Source: Methylorubrum rhodinum
GTDB taxonomy: Bacteria > Pseudomonadota > Alphaproteobacteria > Rhizobiales > Beijerinckiaceae
Length of the DNA stretch: 64,000 bases
NCBI RefSeq assembly: GCF_014199935.1
Contig: NZ_JACHOP010000004.1
Coordinates: 276,443 to 340,442, forward strand
Direction of reading: 5' to 3'
In this document: one piece after another, positions 28,110 to 39,399 of the stretch
Layout of the letters: each line of letters opens with the position of its first letter
Numbering within the stretch: position 1 is the first letter of the stretch
Made by a program: the position numbers and the translations under genes
Notes under the pieces: generated by a model
The model's input: the letters and a program-made list of their open reading frames with translations, nothing else
What the model was told of the DNA's origin: nothing
Database searches by the model: none

Positions 28110-29567
28110 ATGACCGAGCTCTGGACCCCGGCGGCCCTCGAATCCGCCACCGGCGGCACGCTGCACGGCGCGCCGCGCCCGATCGGCGGCGCCTCGATCG
28201 ACACCCGGACGCTTCAGCCCGGCGACCTGTTCTTCGCCATCCGCGGCGAGGCCCGCGACGGCCACGACTTCGTCCGCGCCGCCCTCGACAAAGGCGCGGG
28301 CGCCGCCGTGGTCGCGCAGTCCCGCGCCGAAGAATTTTCGGCATTCGGCCCGGTGCTCGCGGTGCCGGAGGGCTCCGAAGACCCGGTGCTGGACGCGATG
28401 CGCGCCATCGGCACAGCCGCCCGCGCCCGGACGAAGGCGGCGATCGTCGCAGTGACGGGCTCGGTGGGCAAGACCGGCACCAAGGAGGCCCTGCGCCACG
28501 TGCTTGGCGCGCAAGGCGAGACCCACGCCTCCGTCGCCTCCTACAACAACCACTGGGGCGTGCCCCTGACGCTCGCGCGCATGCCCGAATCCGCGCGCTT
28601 CGGCGTGTTCGAGATCGGCATGAACCACGCCGCCGAGATCCTGCCGCTGACCGCCCAGGTACGGCCGGACGTGGCGCTGATCACCACGGTCGAGCCGGTC
28701 CATATCGAGCACTTCCCCTCCCTCTCGGCCATCGCCGACGCCAAGGGCGAGATCTTCTCCGGACTGGCGCCGGGCGGCGTGGCGGTGATCAACCGCGACA
28801 ACCCGAACTTTTCGCGCATGCTCGCCCACGCCCACGCCTCGCAGGCCGGCCGGGTCATCACCTTCGGCGAGCACGAATCGGCGGATGTCCGCGCCCACCG
28901 CATCCTGACGCGCCCCGACATCTCGGTGGTCGATGCCACCGTGATGGGCGTGCCCGTCACCTACCAGCTCGGTACGCCGGGCCGGCACGTCGCCATGAAC
29001 TCCCTCGGCGTGCTGGCCTGCGTCCACGCGCTGGGCGCCGACCTCGCCCGCGCTGCCCTGTCGCTCGCCGGGCTGAAACCCCCGGTCGGGCGCGGCGAGC
29101 GCACCGCCTTGCGGATCGACGAAGGCGACGCCTACCTCGTGGACGAGAGCTACAACGCCAACCCGGCCTCGATCCGCGCGTCGCTGGTGACGCTCGCGGG
29201 CATCGACACCGGCGCCAAGGGCCGCCGCATCGCCGTGCTCGGCGACATGAAGGAGTTGGGCGAGGCCGGCGAGCACCTGCACCGGGAACTCGCCGAGGCC
29301 GTAAAGGCCAACGGCATCGACCTCGTCTTCACCGCCGGTCCGCTGATGCGCCACCTGTTCGAGGTGCTGCCGATGGACAATCGCGGCGTCGCCGCCCACA
29401 CGGCGGACGAGTTGACCGACGCCGTGGTCGCGACCCTGCGCCCCGGCGACGCCGTGATGGTCAAGGGCTCGAACTCCATGCGCATGGTCCGGATTGTCGA
29501 AGCGGTCAAAGCCCGCTACGCGCTGCCCCCGGACCAGCGCGAAGCCTCGCTCCAGGCGGTTCGCTGA
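28110..29567 (+). CDS. murF: UDP-MurNAc-pentapeptide synthetase MurF
   Basis: A 485-residue ligase that joins D-Ala-D-Ala to the MurNAc tripeptide. SIDTRTLQPGDLFFAI near the N-terminus, P-loop TGSVGKTGTKE, SYNNHWGVPLTL, MNHAAEI and the C-terminal VDESYNANPASIRASL with LGDMKELGE are the family's signatures. Length is normal. The murE-to-murF gap is taken up by a 220-base repeat block, so operon readthrough must cross it. Confidence 0.96.
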   Translation: MTELWTPAALESATGGTLHGAPRPIGGASIDTRTLQPGDLFFAIRGEARDGHDFVRAALDKGAGAAVVAQSRAEEFSAFGPVLAVPEGSEDPVLDAMRAIGTAARARTKAAIVAVTGSVGKTGTKEALRHVLGAQGETHASVASYNNHWGVPLTLARMPESARFGVFEIGMNHAAEILPLTAQVRPDVALITTVEPVHIEHFPSLSAIADAKGEIFSGLAPGGVAVINRDNPNFSRMLAHAHASQAGRVITFGEHESADVRAHRILTRPDISVVDATVMGVPVTYQLGTPGRHVAMNSLGVLACVHALGADLARAALSLAGLKPPVGRGERTALRIDEGDAYLVDESYNANPASIRASLVTLAGIDTGAKGRRIAVLGDMKELGEAGEHLHRELAEAVKANGIDLVFTAGPLMRHLFEVLPMDNRGVAAHTADELTDAVVATLRPGDAVMVKGSNSMRMVRIVEAVKARYALPPDQREASLQAVR

Positions 29568-29675
29568 AGACAATCGACGGTCGGGCCCGATTCGCGCCCG
29601 CCCAACCGTGAGTCCGGAGGCGCGCCCCGCGCGGCCGAACTCGAAACCGAACCTGGCCGCGCGCGGACGGAACCG

Positions 29676-30758
29676 ATGCTCTATCTCCTGTCGGAACTGA
29701 GCGGCACGCTCACGCCCCTCAACGTGTTCCGCTACATCACGTTCCGCACCGGCGGCGCGCTGTTCACGGCGGGCTTCTTCGTGTTCTGGTTCGGGCCCTG
29801 GATCATCTCGCTCCTGCGCATCCGCCAGGGCAAGGGCCAGCCGATCCGCGAGGACGGGCCGGCCAGCCACCTGACCAAGCGCGGCACGCCGACCATGGGC
29901 GGCCTGATGATCCTGGCCGGCGCCATCGTCTCGGTGCTGCTCTGGGCCAACCCGCGCAACCACTACGTCTGGGTGACGCTGGCCGTGACGCTGGGTTTCG
30001 GCGCGATCGGCTTCTACGACGACTACCTCAAGGTGACGAAGCAGTCGCACAAGGGCTTCTCCGGCAAGTTCCGGCTCCTGCTCGAATTCGCCATCGCGGG
30101 TGCTGCCTGCCTGCTGATCTCGATCTACTCGCCGGTCTCGCTTCAGAACCAGCTCGCCTTCCCGGTCTTCAAGGATGCGCTCTTGAACCTCGGCTGGTTC
30201 TGGGTGCCGTTCGCCGCCTTCGTGATCGTGGGCGCGGGCAACGCGGTCAACATCACCGACGGACTCGACGGGCTGGCCATCGTCCCCGTCATGATCGCCT
30301 GCGGCACCTTCGGCATCATCGCCTACCTCGTCGGCAACTCCTTCACCGCGGGCTACCTGCAGGTGAACTACGTCCGCGACACCGGCGAACTCGCGGTGGT
30401 CTGCGGCGCGGTGATCGGGGCGGGGCTCGGCTTCTTGTGGTTCAATGCGCCACCCGCGCAGATCTTCATGGGCGACACCGGCTCGCTGGCGCTCGGCGGC
30501 CTGCTCGGCTCGATTGCGGTGGCGGCCAAGCACGAGATCGTGCTGGCCATCGTCGGCGGCCTGTTCGTTCTGGAGATTCTTTCCGTGATCATCCAGGTCG
30601 CCTCGTTCAAGCTCACCGGGAAACGCGTCTTCCGCATGGCGCCGATCCACCACCATTTCGAGCAGAAGGGCTGGAAGGAGCCGCAGGTCGTGATCCGCTT
30701 CTGGATCATCGCCGTGATCCTGGCGCTGGTCGGATTGGCCACGCTGAAGCTGCGCTGA
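29676..30758 (+). CDS. mraY: phospho-N-acetylmuramoyl-pentapeptide transferase MraY
   Basis: A 360-residue membrane enzyme with ten helices, transferring phospho-MurNAc-pentapeptide to undecaprenyl phosphate to give lipid I. Signatures: [12 protein letters not shown] (residues about 70-80), [10 protein letters not shown] with the catalytic aspartates, [25 protein letters not shown] and the HHHFE motif near the C-terminus. The start at 29676 gives a family-normal N-terminus (MLYLLSEL). It is followed by a family C repeat and then murD. Confidence 0.97.
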   Translation: MLYLLSELSGTLTPLNVFRYITFRTGGALFTAGFFVFWFGPWIISLLRIRQGKGQPIREDGPASHLTKRGTPTMGGLMILAGAIVSVLLWANPRNHYVWVTLAVTLGFGAIGFYDDYLKVTKQSHKGFSGKFRLLLEFAIAGAACLLISIYSPVSLQNQLAFPVFKDALLNLGWFWVPFAAFVIVGAGNAVNITDGLDGLAIVPVMIACGTFGIIAYLVGNSFTAGYLQVNYVRDTGELAVVCGAVIGAGLGFLWFNAPPAQIFMGDTGSLALGGLLGSIAVAAKHEIVLAIVGGLFVLEILSVIIQVASFKLTGKRVFRMAPIHHHFEQKGWKEPQVVIRFWIIAVILALVGLATLKLR

Positions 30759-30765
30759 CCGCCTT

Positions 30766-30872
30766 CCCTCCCCCTTGCGGGGAGGGTTAGGGTGGGGGTG
30801 GTTCAGGATCGAATTCTGAGCCACATCCGGCACCACCCCCACCTCCGGCTCCTCCCCGCAAGGGGGAGGAGA
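30766..30872. repeat. dispersed palindromic repeat, family C copy 2
   Basis: CCCTCCCCCTTGCGGGGAGGGTTAGGGTGGGGGTGGTTCAGGAT on the left and CACCACCCCCACCTCCGGCTCCTCCCCGCAAGGGGGAGGA on the right. It shares arms and the TGGTTCAGGAT segment with copy 1 at 26221-26330, but has a different centre. It fills the mraY-murD gap. Confidence 0.88.
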
Positions 30873-30910
30873 GGTGCACCGGCGGCCTCCGCCGTCTGTC
30901 GAGATCGCCC

Positions 30911-32275
30911 ATGACCCCCGCCACCACCTTCGCCGGCCGAAAGATCGCCCTGTTCGGCCTCGGCGGCTCCGGGCTCGCCACCGTCCGCTCGCTGCTGGCC
31001 GGTGGGGCCGACGTGCTGGCCTGGGACGACAACGCGGCCAGCCGCGACCGCGCCCGCGATCAGGGCATCACGGTGGCCGACCTGCGCGAGGCCGACTGGT
31101 CGGGTTTTTCGGCCCTCGTCCTGGCGCCCGGCGTGCCGCTCACCCACCCCGAGCCGCACTGGACCGTGTCGCTGGCCAAAGCCGCCGGCGTCGCGATCAT
31201 CGGTGACATCGAGATTTTCTGCAGGGAGCGCGCGGCGCTCGCCCCCGACGCCCCGTTCGTCGCCATCACCGGCACCAACGGCAAGTCGACCACGACGGCG
31301 CTCACCGCCCACGTCTTGCGGGAAGCGGGCCGCGACGTGCAGATGGGCGGCAACATCGGCACCGCCATCCTGTCGCTGGAGCCGCCGGCAGAAGGCCGCG
31401 TCCACGTCATCGAACTCTCGACCTTCCAGATCGACCTGACGCCCTCGCTGGCGCCGAGCGTCGGTGTGCTGCTCAACCTCACGCCGGACCATCTCGACCG
31501 CCACGGCACGATGGAGAAGTACGCCGCGATCAAGGAGCGGGTGGTCGCGAACGCCGGCCTCGCCGTAATCGGCGTGGACGACGCCTATTGCGCCGCCATC
31601 GCGGCCCGTCGCGCGGAGCCGCGGGTGCGCATCCATGTCGAGGGCCATGGCGAGGAGACCGGCGACCTGATCGTGCAGGGCACCCGCATCGATGAGGCGA
31701 ACGGCACCGTCCTCGCCGACCTTACCGGCATCGGTTCGCTGCGCGGCGCCCATAACGGCCAAAACGCGGCGGTGGCCGTCGCGGTCGCCCGCGCGCTGGG
31801 GATCGAGGGCGAGACGCTGGCGGCGGCCCTCAAAAGCTTCCCCGGCCTCGCCCACCGCATGGAGGGGCTGGGGCGCCGCGGCCGGGTGCTGTTCGTCAAC
31901 GATTCCAAGGCGACCAACGCCGACTCGACCGAGAAGGCGCTGCTCGCCTTCCGCGACATCCACTGGATCGTCGGCGGCAAGGCCAAGGAGGGCGGCATCG
32001 AGCCGTTGAGCCCGCTGTTCGAGCGCATCGCCCACGCCTACCTGATCGGCGCATCGAGCGAGGCCTTCGCGGCGACCCTGGAGGGCAGAGTGCCCTACAC
32101 AAGCTGCGAGACGCTTGAAGTCGCCACCGAAACGGCGGCGAAGGCTGCCGCCGCCTCGGAAGCCCCCGAGCCGGTGGTGCTGCTGTCGCCGGCCTGCGCC
32201 TCCTACGACCAGTTCCCAAACTTCGAGGTCCGCGGCGATCGATTCCGGGCCCTGGTGCAGGCGCTTCCCCAATAG
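30911..32275 (+). CDS. murD: UDP-MurNAc-L-alanine:D-glutamate ligase MurD
   Basis: A 454-residue ligase adding D-glutamate to UDP-MurNAc-L-Ala. [10 protein letters not shown] at the start, VLAPGVPL, P-loop [50 protein letters not shown], and [23 protein letters not shown] near the C-terminus are MurD features. It is the last cell wall gene here: the next genes on the plus strand are unrelated, and ftsW, murG, murC, murB, ddl, ftsQ, ftsA and ftsZ do not follow as they usually do. Confidence 0.96.
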   Translation: MTPATTFAGRKIALFGLGGSGLATVRSLLAGGADVLAWDDNAASRDRARDQGITVADLREADWSGFSALVLAPGVPLTHPEPHWTVSLAKAAGVAIIGDIEIFCRERAALAPDAPFVAITGTNGKSTTTALTAHVLREAGRDVQMGGNIGTAILSLEPPAEGRVHVIELSTFQIDLTPSLAPSVGVLLNLTPDHLDRHGTMEKYAAIKERVVANAGLAVIGVDDAYCAAIAARRAEPRVRIHVEGHGEETGDLIVQGTRIDEANGTVLADLTGIGSLRGAHNGQNAAVAVAVARALGIEGETLAAALKSFPGLAHRMEGLGRRGRVLFVNDSKATNADSTEKALLAFRDIHWIVGGKAKEGGIEPLSPLFERIAHAYLIGASSEAFAATLEGRVPYTSCETLEVATETAAKAAAASEAPEPVVLLSPACASYDQFPNFEVRGDRFRALVQALPQ

Positions 32276-32621
32276 GCCAAGTATCGGGATCCCAAAGGAC
32301 GAGTCCTTTGGCGGGGCAGCGGGGCAGAGCCCCGCTTCCCTTCGAGCCGGGACGCTGCCCGATATGCGCTCGGATCGGGCGTCTCGGGCGTTGCCGGCCT
32401 GGAAGGGTCGTTTGCGCGGCGGCGCGCGACCGCGTCGGGCGGAGGCCGGGCCGGGATCGGGCGTGCCTCCGTCGCCGTCCGCACCGCGTGCTCGACCTTG
32501 GCCGCTCCTGCTCGGGCAGGGCTCCCACAGTGTGGGATCAAACCCTTAGCGGAGATCGGGCCGAGCCCTGGATCGGCGACGGGCTTGCCCTTCGAACCTG
32601 AAGTCTCTCCTGTGATGCGGC
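32276..32621. other. gene-free gap after murD with a small repeat
   Basis: About 345 bases between convergent murD and cmk. Near its left end (32285-32335) is ATCGGGATCCCAAAGGACGAGTCCTTTGG followed by GCGGGGCAGAGCCCCGC, two adjacent perfect hairpins that look like another dispersed intergenic repeat type and could act as a bidirectional transcription end. The rest shows no credible reading frame or RNA gene. Confidence 0.6.
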
Positions 32622-34962
<2,341 letters not shown>

Positions 34963-35277
34963 ATGACGCCCGTGCGCCGTTGTCTCCGCAAGGTCGAACA
35001 CGCTGCCGCGACCGCCGATCCGGCGCTCGCCGAGCGCATCCGCGAAGCGTTGAGCGAGCTGGAGGCGGCCTATGCCCGCCCGAGCGAGCGCATCGTCGCC
35101 CTCGAAGCCGTCCTCCACGAATTCAAGAAGAGCCGTCCGGGCGGAGAGACGCTGCTCGGCCGCCTGCTGCGCGTCGCCGTCGACCGGCGCCAGGGCGTCT
35201 GGGCCCGCCGCGCCCGCAGGCGGGGCACGACGCAGACGCGGCGGCCGACGGCGTCGCTGCCGGCGAACGCTCTGTGA
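34963..35277 (+). CDS. small basic helical protein, unknown
   Basis: A 104-residue protein: an N-terminal helix with ATADPALAERIREALSELEAAYARPSERIVALEAVL, then a basic C-terminal part rich in Arg (VAVDRRQGVWARRARRR). The helical half is coding-like with regular charge and Leu spacing. No family recognised. It is followed after about 110 bases by a strong terminator. The start is uncertain; no clear ribosome site precedes the ATG at 34963. Confidence 0.45.
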   Translation: MTPVRRCLRKVEHAAATADPALAERIREALSELEAAYARPSERIVALEAVLHEFKKSRPGGETLLGRLLRVAVDRRQGVWARRARRRGTTQTRRPTASLPANAL

Positions 35278-35388
35278 CGGATCGATGACGAGGGCGGCCT
35301 GTAGCCCTGTTGCCCCTCGGGCACAGCGAAGGCCGGGAGGATGCGGTAACGCGTTCGTCAGTTCCTTTGTGAGACCCGGAACCACCTG

Positions 35389-35431
35389 AAGGCGCGCGCA
35401 TCCACCCGGATGGCGCGCCTTGCTTTTTTTC
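35389..35431 (+). terminator. rho-independent terminator
   Basis: The stem AAGGCGCG...CGCGCCTT, with inner pairs CATCC / GGATG, is followed by CTTTTTTT. It lies 112 bases past the stop of the small gene at 34963-35277, leaving an untranslated stretch of unexplained length. Confidence 0.88.
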
Positions 35432-35535
35432 CGGATGGGCGCCGGGCCGCAGGTCTATTTGACATGGGCGGAGGCTGCGACTAACGGGGCCGCTTCTCCC
35501 GACCCCCTTCGACATCTGCCCAGAGGTTCGCTGCC

Positions 35536-35910
35536 GTGGCTAGACCGGAACTCGGCGTCAAGCGCCAGTGCATGAATTGCGGTGCCAAGTTCTACGACCT
35601 CGACCGCGATCCGGCGACCTGCCCGAAATGCGGCACGATCTATCAGGTCGCCACCAGCCGCGTCGCCCCGCCGATCGCCAGCCGCGCGGCGGACGACGAC
35701 GAGGAGGAAGAGGAGAAGGCCGGCCCGGAGATCGTCTCCCTGGATGAAGCCGAGGCCAGCGACGATTCCGACGACATCAGCGTGGACGACGAGAGCGGCG
35801 ACGAGGCCAGCACGGGCGGCGACGACGACACCTTCCTGGAAGAGGAAGACGGCGACGACGACGTCTCGGACCTGATCGACAACGATACGGACAACGACGA
35901 GGAGGGCTGA
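35536..35910 (+). CDS. TIGR02300 family zinc-ribbon / acidic-tail protein
   Basis: A 124-residue protein. Residues 1-40 hold a zinc ribbon, CMNCGAKFYDLDRDPATCPKCG, with two CxxC knuckles; the rest is a strongly acidic low-complexity tail (DDDEEEEE, later DNDTDNDEEG). This arrangement defines TIGR02300, found almost only in alphaproteobacteria, function unknown. GTG at 35536 is set by GAGG eight bases upstream and by the conserved N-terminus MARPELGVKRQC. A family A repeat follows. Confidence 0.92.
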   Translation: MARPELGVKRQCMNCGAKFYDLDRDPATCPKCGTIYQVATSRVAPPIASRAADDDEEEEEKAGPEIVSLDEAEASDDSDDISVDDESGDEASTGGDDDTFLEEEDGDDDVSDLIDNDTDNDEEG

Positions 35911-35936
35911 GGCCCGCCTCGCTTTCCAACCCACCG

Positions 35937-36104
35937 CCGTCATTCCGGGGCCGCGCAGCGGAACCCGGACCCGGAGGGGCGCGCTGGAGGCGTGCAATCC
36001 ACCCGTGATGCGCGGCTGTACGAGGCGTTGCGGCCGGTCGTGGATGGCACGCCTCCGCCGCGCCCCTCGGTTCCGGGTTCGCCTACGGCGCCCCGGCACG
36101 ACGA
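35937..36104. repeat. dispersed palindromic repeat, family A copy 3
   Basis: CCGTCATTCCGGGGCCGCGCAGCGGAACCCGGA on the left and TTCCGGGTTCGCCTACGGCGCCCCGGCACGACG on the right; core TCCACCCGTGATGCGCGGCTG...GTCGTGGATGG matches copy 2 at 6725-6840. This copy carries an extra GGCGTGC / GCACGCC pair in the centre. The 216 bases from here to hom show no further element. Confidence 0.85.
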
Positions 36105-36321
36105 TGGAGAGGGATCGACCGACCCTCGCATCGGCCGCTGGCGTCGATTCGCGGCCCGTGCCGACGGCCCCGGTTTCCTTGCACCCCTGCCGAAATCGTT
36201 GCAGAAGTGCGCGCCGTTCCGGACGCGCCGCCGTGCCTCCCGCCGGCCTCCCGCTCGGGGGGCCTGAGAGCCGTCACCGCCGTCCGGGCCGCACACCCGA
36301 ACCCACCGAGACGGCACGCCC

Positions 36322-37641
36322 ATGACCCAGACCCTTCGCCTCGGCATCGCCGGTCTCGGCACCGTCGGCGCCGCCGTGGTCGGCATGGTGGCGCGCCGCG
36401 CCGAGGCGCTCGCCGCCTCCGGTCGCAAGGTCACGGTCACCGCCGTCTCGGCCCGCGACAAGTCCCGCGACCGCGGCCTCGACCTCTCCGGGTTCACGTG
36501 GTTCGACGATCCGGTGGCGCTGGCGCGGTCCGGCGACATCGACGTGTTCGTGGAACTCGTGGGCGGGGCGGACGGCCCGGCCAAGGCGGCGGTCGAGGCG
36601 GCCATCGCGTCCGGCAAGCATGTCGTGACCGCCAACAAGGCGCTGCTCGCCCGCCACGGCGCGGCGCTCGCCAAGGCCGCGGAAGAGAAGGGCGTCGCGC
36701 TCGCCTACGAGGCCTCGGTCGCGGGCGGCATCCCGGTCATCAAGGCGATCCGCGAGGGGCTGGCCGGCAACGCCGTCGCCCGCGTCTACGGAATCCTCAA
36801 CGGCACCTGCAACTACATCCTCAGCCGGATGGAAGCCGAGGGGCTGACCTTCGAGGCCTGCCTCAAGGACGCGCAGGCCCTCGGCTACGCCGAGGCCGAT
36901 CCGACCTTCGATGTCGAGGGCTTCGACACCGCCCACAAGCTCGCGATCCTGACGAGCCTCGCCTTCGGGGTCGAGATCGACGCGGACGGCGTCTCGGTCG
37001 AGGGTATCTCCGCCATCCAGCCCCTCGACCTGACGATGGCCGACGAACTCGGCTACCGCATCAAGCTGCTCGGCGTCGCCCAGGCGACGGAGGCCGGCAT
37101 CGAGCAGCGCGTCCACCCGACCATGGTGGCGAAGGCATCCGCCATCGCCCAGGTGATGGGCGTGACCAACGCCGTGACGGTCGATGCCGACGCCGTCGGC
37201 GAACTCACCCTGATCGGCCCCGGCGCGGGCGGCAAGGCCACGGCCTCGGCGGTCGTCGCCGACATCGCCGACGTGGCGGCCGGCGTGCTGCGCCCGACCT
37301 TCGGCCGGCCGGTCGCCGCACTCTCGGCTCCGCGCCGGGTCGAGATGCAGCGCCACGAGGGCGGCTACTACATCCGGCTGACCGTCCACGACCGCACCGG
37401 CGTCGCCGCGGGCGTCGCCACCCGCATGGCCGAAGCCGGCATCTCGATCGAGAGCATCGTCCAGCGCCGTTCCGCCAAGGCGGCGTCGAGCGACCCGCAG
37501 GGGCTGTCGGGCCAGCCGGTGCCGCTGGTGCTCATCACCTACGCGGCGACCGAGGGCACTGTGCGCAAGGCGCTCTCGGCCATCGACGGCGACGGGCTGC
37601 TGGCGGAGGCCCCCCAGCTCATCCGCATCGAGCGCGAATAG
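36322..37641 (+). CDS. hom: homoserine dehydrogenase
   Basis: A 439-residue enzyme reducing aspartate semialdehyde to homoserine, the branch point to methionine and threonine. N-terminal NAD(P) fold with GLGTVGAAVVG, the TANKALLARHG segment, central catalytic domain with NGTCNYILSRM and the lysine in EADPTFDVEGFDTAHKLAIL, and a C-terminal ACT domain (about residues 350-435, DRTGVAAGVATRMAEAGISIESI) that probably gives feedback control by threonine. It is followed by glpX. Confidence 0.96.
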   Translation: MTQTLRLGIAGLGTVGAAVVGMVARRAEALAASGRKVTVTAVSARDKSRDRGLDLSGFTWFDDPVALARSGDIDVFVELVGGADGPAKAAVEAAIASGKHVVTANKALLARHGAALAKAAEEKGVALAYEASVAGGIPVIKAIREGLAGNAVARVYGILNGTCNYILSRMEAEGLTFEACLKDAQALGYAEADPTFDVEGFDTAHKLAILTSLAFGVEIDADGVSVEGISAIQPLDLTMADELGYRIKLLGVAQATEAGIEQRVHPTMVAKASAIAQVMGVTNAVTVDADAVGELTLIGPGAGGKATASAVVADIADVAAGVLRPTFGRPVAALSAPRRVEMQRHEGGYYIRLTVHDRTGVAAGVATRMAEAGISIESIVQRRSAKAASSDPQGLSGQPVPLVLITYAATEGTVRKALSAIDGDGLLAEAPQLIRIERE

Positions 37642-37697
37642 CGGGGATGCCGCATCGGCAGGATCTTGCCGGACTTTTCGGCAAGCGACGGCTGCGG

Positions 37698-37715
37698 CAT
37701 GAACTCTCGTTCATG
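37698..37715. promoter_or_regulatory. perfect short inverted repeat between hom and glpX
   Basis: CATGAAC-TCTC-GTTCATG, two seven-base arms around a four-base centre, in the 190-base gap between hom and glpX. It may be an operator or a weak hairpin; no T-run follows, so it is not a terminator. Confidence 0.4.
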
Positions 37716-37832
37716 GCACGTGTTAGAGTGCCCCACGAAATTCCCGGACCCGACGGTGCGACGGGCGTTTCGTGAGAGACACTCAGGCACCGACGGAACG
37801 TCGGGCTTTCCGGGACGAGGAACCCAAGGGCG

Positions 37833-38834
37833 ATGTCGGTGGCCGATACCGGAATCTTCAGCGATCCCACCGCGCGGGGCCTGACCCTCGAACTGGTGCG
37901 CGTCACCGAGGCCGCGGCCATCGCGGCCGCCCGCCTGCGCGGGCAGGGCCGCGAGAAGGAGGCCGACCAGGCCGCCGTCGATGCCATGCGGGCCGAACTG
38001 ATGGCGCTCGCCGTCGAGGGCATCGTGGTGATCGGCGAGGGCGAGCGCGACGAGGCGCCGATGCTCTATATCGGCGAGCGCGTCGGCAGCGGCTCGGGGC
38101 CGGCGGTGGACATCGCCGTCGATCCGCTGGAGGGCACGACGCTGTGCGCCAAGGACATGCCGGGCGCCATCGCCGTGATGGCTTTGGCCGAGCGCGGCAC
38201 GCTGCTCGCCGCCCCCGACGTCTACATGCAGAAGATCGCCATCGGCCCCGGCTACCCGCCCGGCACGGTCGATCTCGACTGGAGCCCGGCCCAGAACATC
38301 GCCTCGCTCGCCAAGGCCAAGGGCGTCGATCCCTCGGGCCTCACCGCGATCATCCTCGACCGGCCGCGCCACATGGACCTGATCGCCGCCGTGCGGGCCA
38401 CGGGCGCGGGCATCCGCCTGATCTCGGACGGCGACATCGCCGCGATCATCCACTGCACCAAGCCGGACGAGACCGGCGTCGACATCTACATGGGCACCGG
38501 CGCCGCGCCGGAGGGCGTGATCGCTGCGTCCGCCCTGCGCTGCATCGGCGGCCAGATGCAGGGAAGGCTGATCCTCGATTCCGCCGACAAGCGGGCACGC
38601 GCCGCCAAGATGGGCATCACCGATCCGGCCCGGAAATACGACATGCACGACATGGCCCGCGGCGACGTGATCGTCGCGGCGACCGGCGTGACCACGGGGG
38701 CGCTTCTCAGCGGCGTGCGCTTCCGCCCCGGCCGGATCGAGACCGAGACGGTGGTCTACCGCTCCAACACCGGAACCGTCCGCCGCATCGCCACCGAGCA
38801 CCGCCGGCCGGAGGCGTCGTCCCCGCGTGGCTGA
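37833..38834 (+). CDS. glpX: class II fructose-1,6-bisphosphatase GlpX
   Basis: A 333-residue Li+-sensitive-type sugar bisphosphatase acting in gluconeogenesis and, in relatives, sedoheptulose bisphosphate hydrolysis. Motifs GEGERDEAPMLYIGE, VDIAVDPLEGTTLCA and GPGYPPGTVDLDW fit GlpX. In a serine-cycle methylotroph it would be needed to make hexoses from C3 units (inference). The hom-glpX order is a recurring alphaproteobacterial neighbourhood. Confidence 0.95.
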   Translation: MSVADTGIFSDPTARGLTLELVRVTEAAAIAAARLRGQGREKEADQAAVDAMRAELMALAVEGIVVIGEGERDEAPMLYIGERVGSGSGPAVDIAVDPLEGTTLCAKDMPGAIAVMALAERGTLLAAPDVYMQKIAIGPGYPPGTVDLDWSPAQNIASLAKAKGVDPSGLTAIILDRPRHMDLIAAVRATGAGIRLISDGDIAAIIHCTKPDETGVDIYMGTGAAPEGVIAASALRCIGGQMQGRLILDSADKRARAAKMGITDPARKYDMHDMARGDVIVAATGVTTGALLSGVRFRPGRIETETVVYRSNTGTVRRIATEHRRPEASSPRG

Positions 38835-38872
38835 GCCGCGCGGGGGCTCGCCCTCCGGAAGCGCCCGTTTCG

Positions 38873-39250
38873 TCAGCTGGCCACGGCCTCGCCGAACAGC
38901 ATGTCGGCGACGCGGCCGGCCTCGACCGGCTTCTCGCAATGGATCGCGTCGCGCAGGCGCTCGGGGATGACGGTGCTCTCGTAGCCGGTGGCGAAGACGA
39001 ACGGCACGCCGCGCTGCCGCAGCAGGTCGGCTACGGGATAGACCGGCACATGGCGCAGGTTGATGTCGAGCACCGCCCCGTCGATCCGGGGCGCGCTCGC
39101 GACGATCTCCAGCGCCTCTTCGACACGGCCCACCGGGCCGATCACCGTTGCGCCGCTCGCCTCGAACGCGCGGCGCATGTCGTCGGCGATGAAGTACTCG
39201 TCCTCGACGATGAGCAGGATGCGCCCGTCCAGCGACCGGGATCGGATCAT
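38873..39250 (-). CDS. single-domain response regulator, FATGUY type
   Basis: A 125-residue stand-alone receiver. Acid pair Glu16-Asp17, phospho-acceptor Asp62 in VLDINLR, Thr88 in FVFATGYES and Lys107 in EKPVE are all present, so phosphorylation is expected. FATGY is the signature of the FATGUY receivers, which in alphaproteobacteria often feed the general stress pathway. There is no output domain. GGAGG six bases before the ATG at 39250 decides the start. No kinase gene is adjacent. Confidence 0.9.
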   Translation of the reverse strand: MIRSRSLDGRILLIVEDEYFIADDMRRAFEASGATVIGPVGRVEEALEIVASAPRIDGAVLDINLRHVPVYPVADLLRQRGVPFVFATGYESTVIPERLRDAIHCEKPVEAGRVADMLFGEAVAS

Positions 39251-39399
39251 CGTTCGCCTCCCTGGATGCTCTCCGACGCCGGCGCGCGGGGCGCCGGGAC
39301 CGGAAACGATCGACGGAGGAACGCCCCGAACGGTAACAGGTTCGTGAACGGGATGTCCGACACCGGAGCGATCGAACCGGAAAAGACGAGCGCGGAGCC

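Noticed and set aside
27906..30842. A 978-codon minus-strand frame across murF and mraY
   Set aside because: Same cause: reverse reading of GC-rich codons. It crosses a repeat block and two certain genes.
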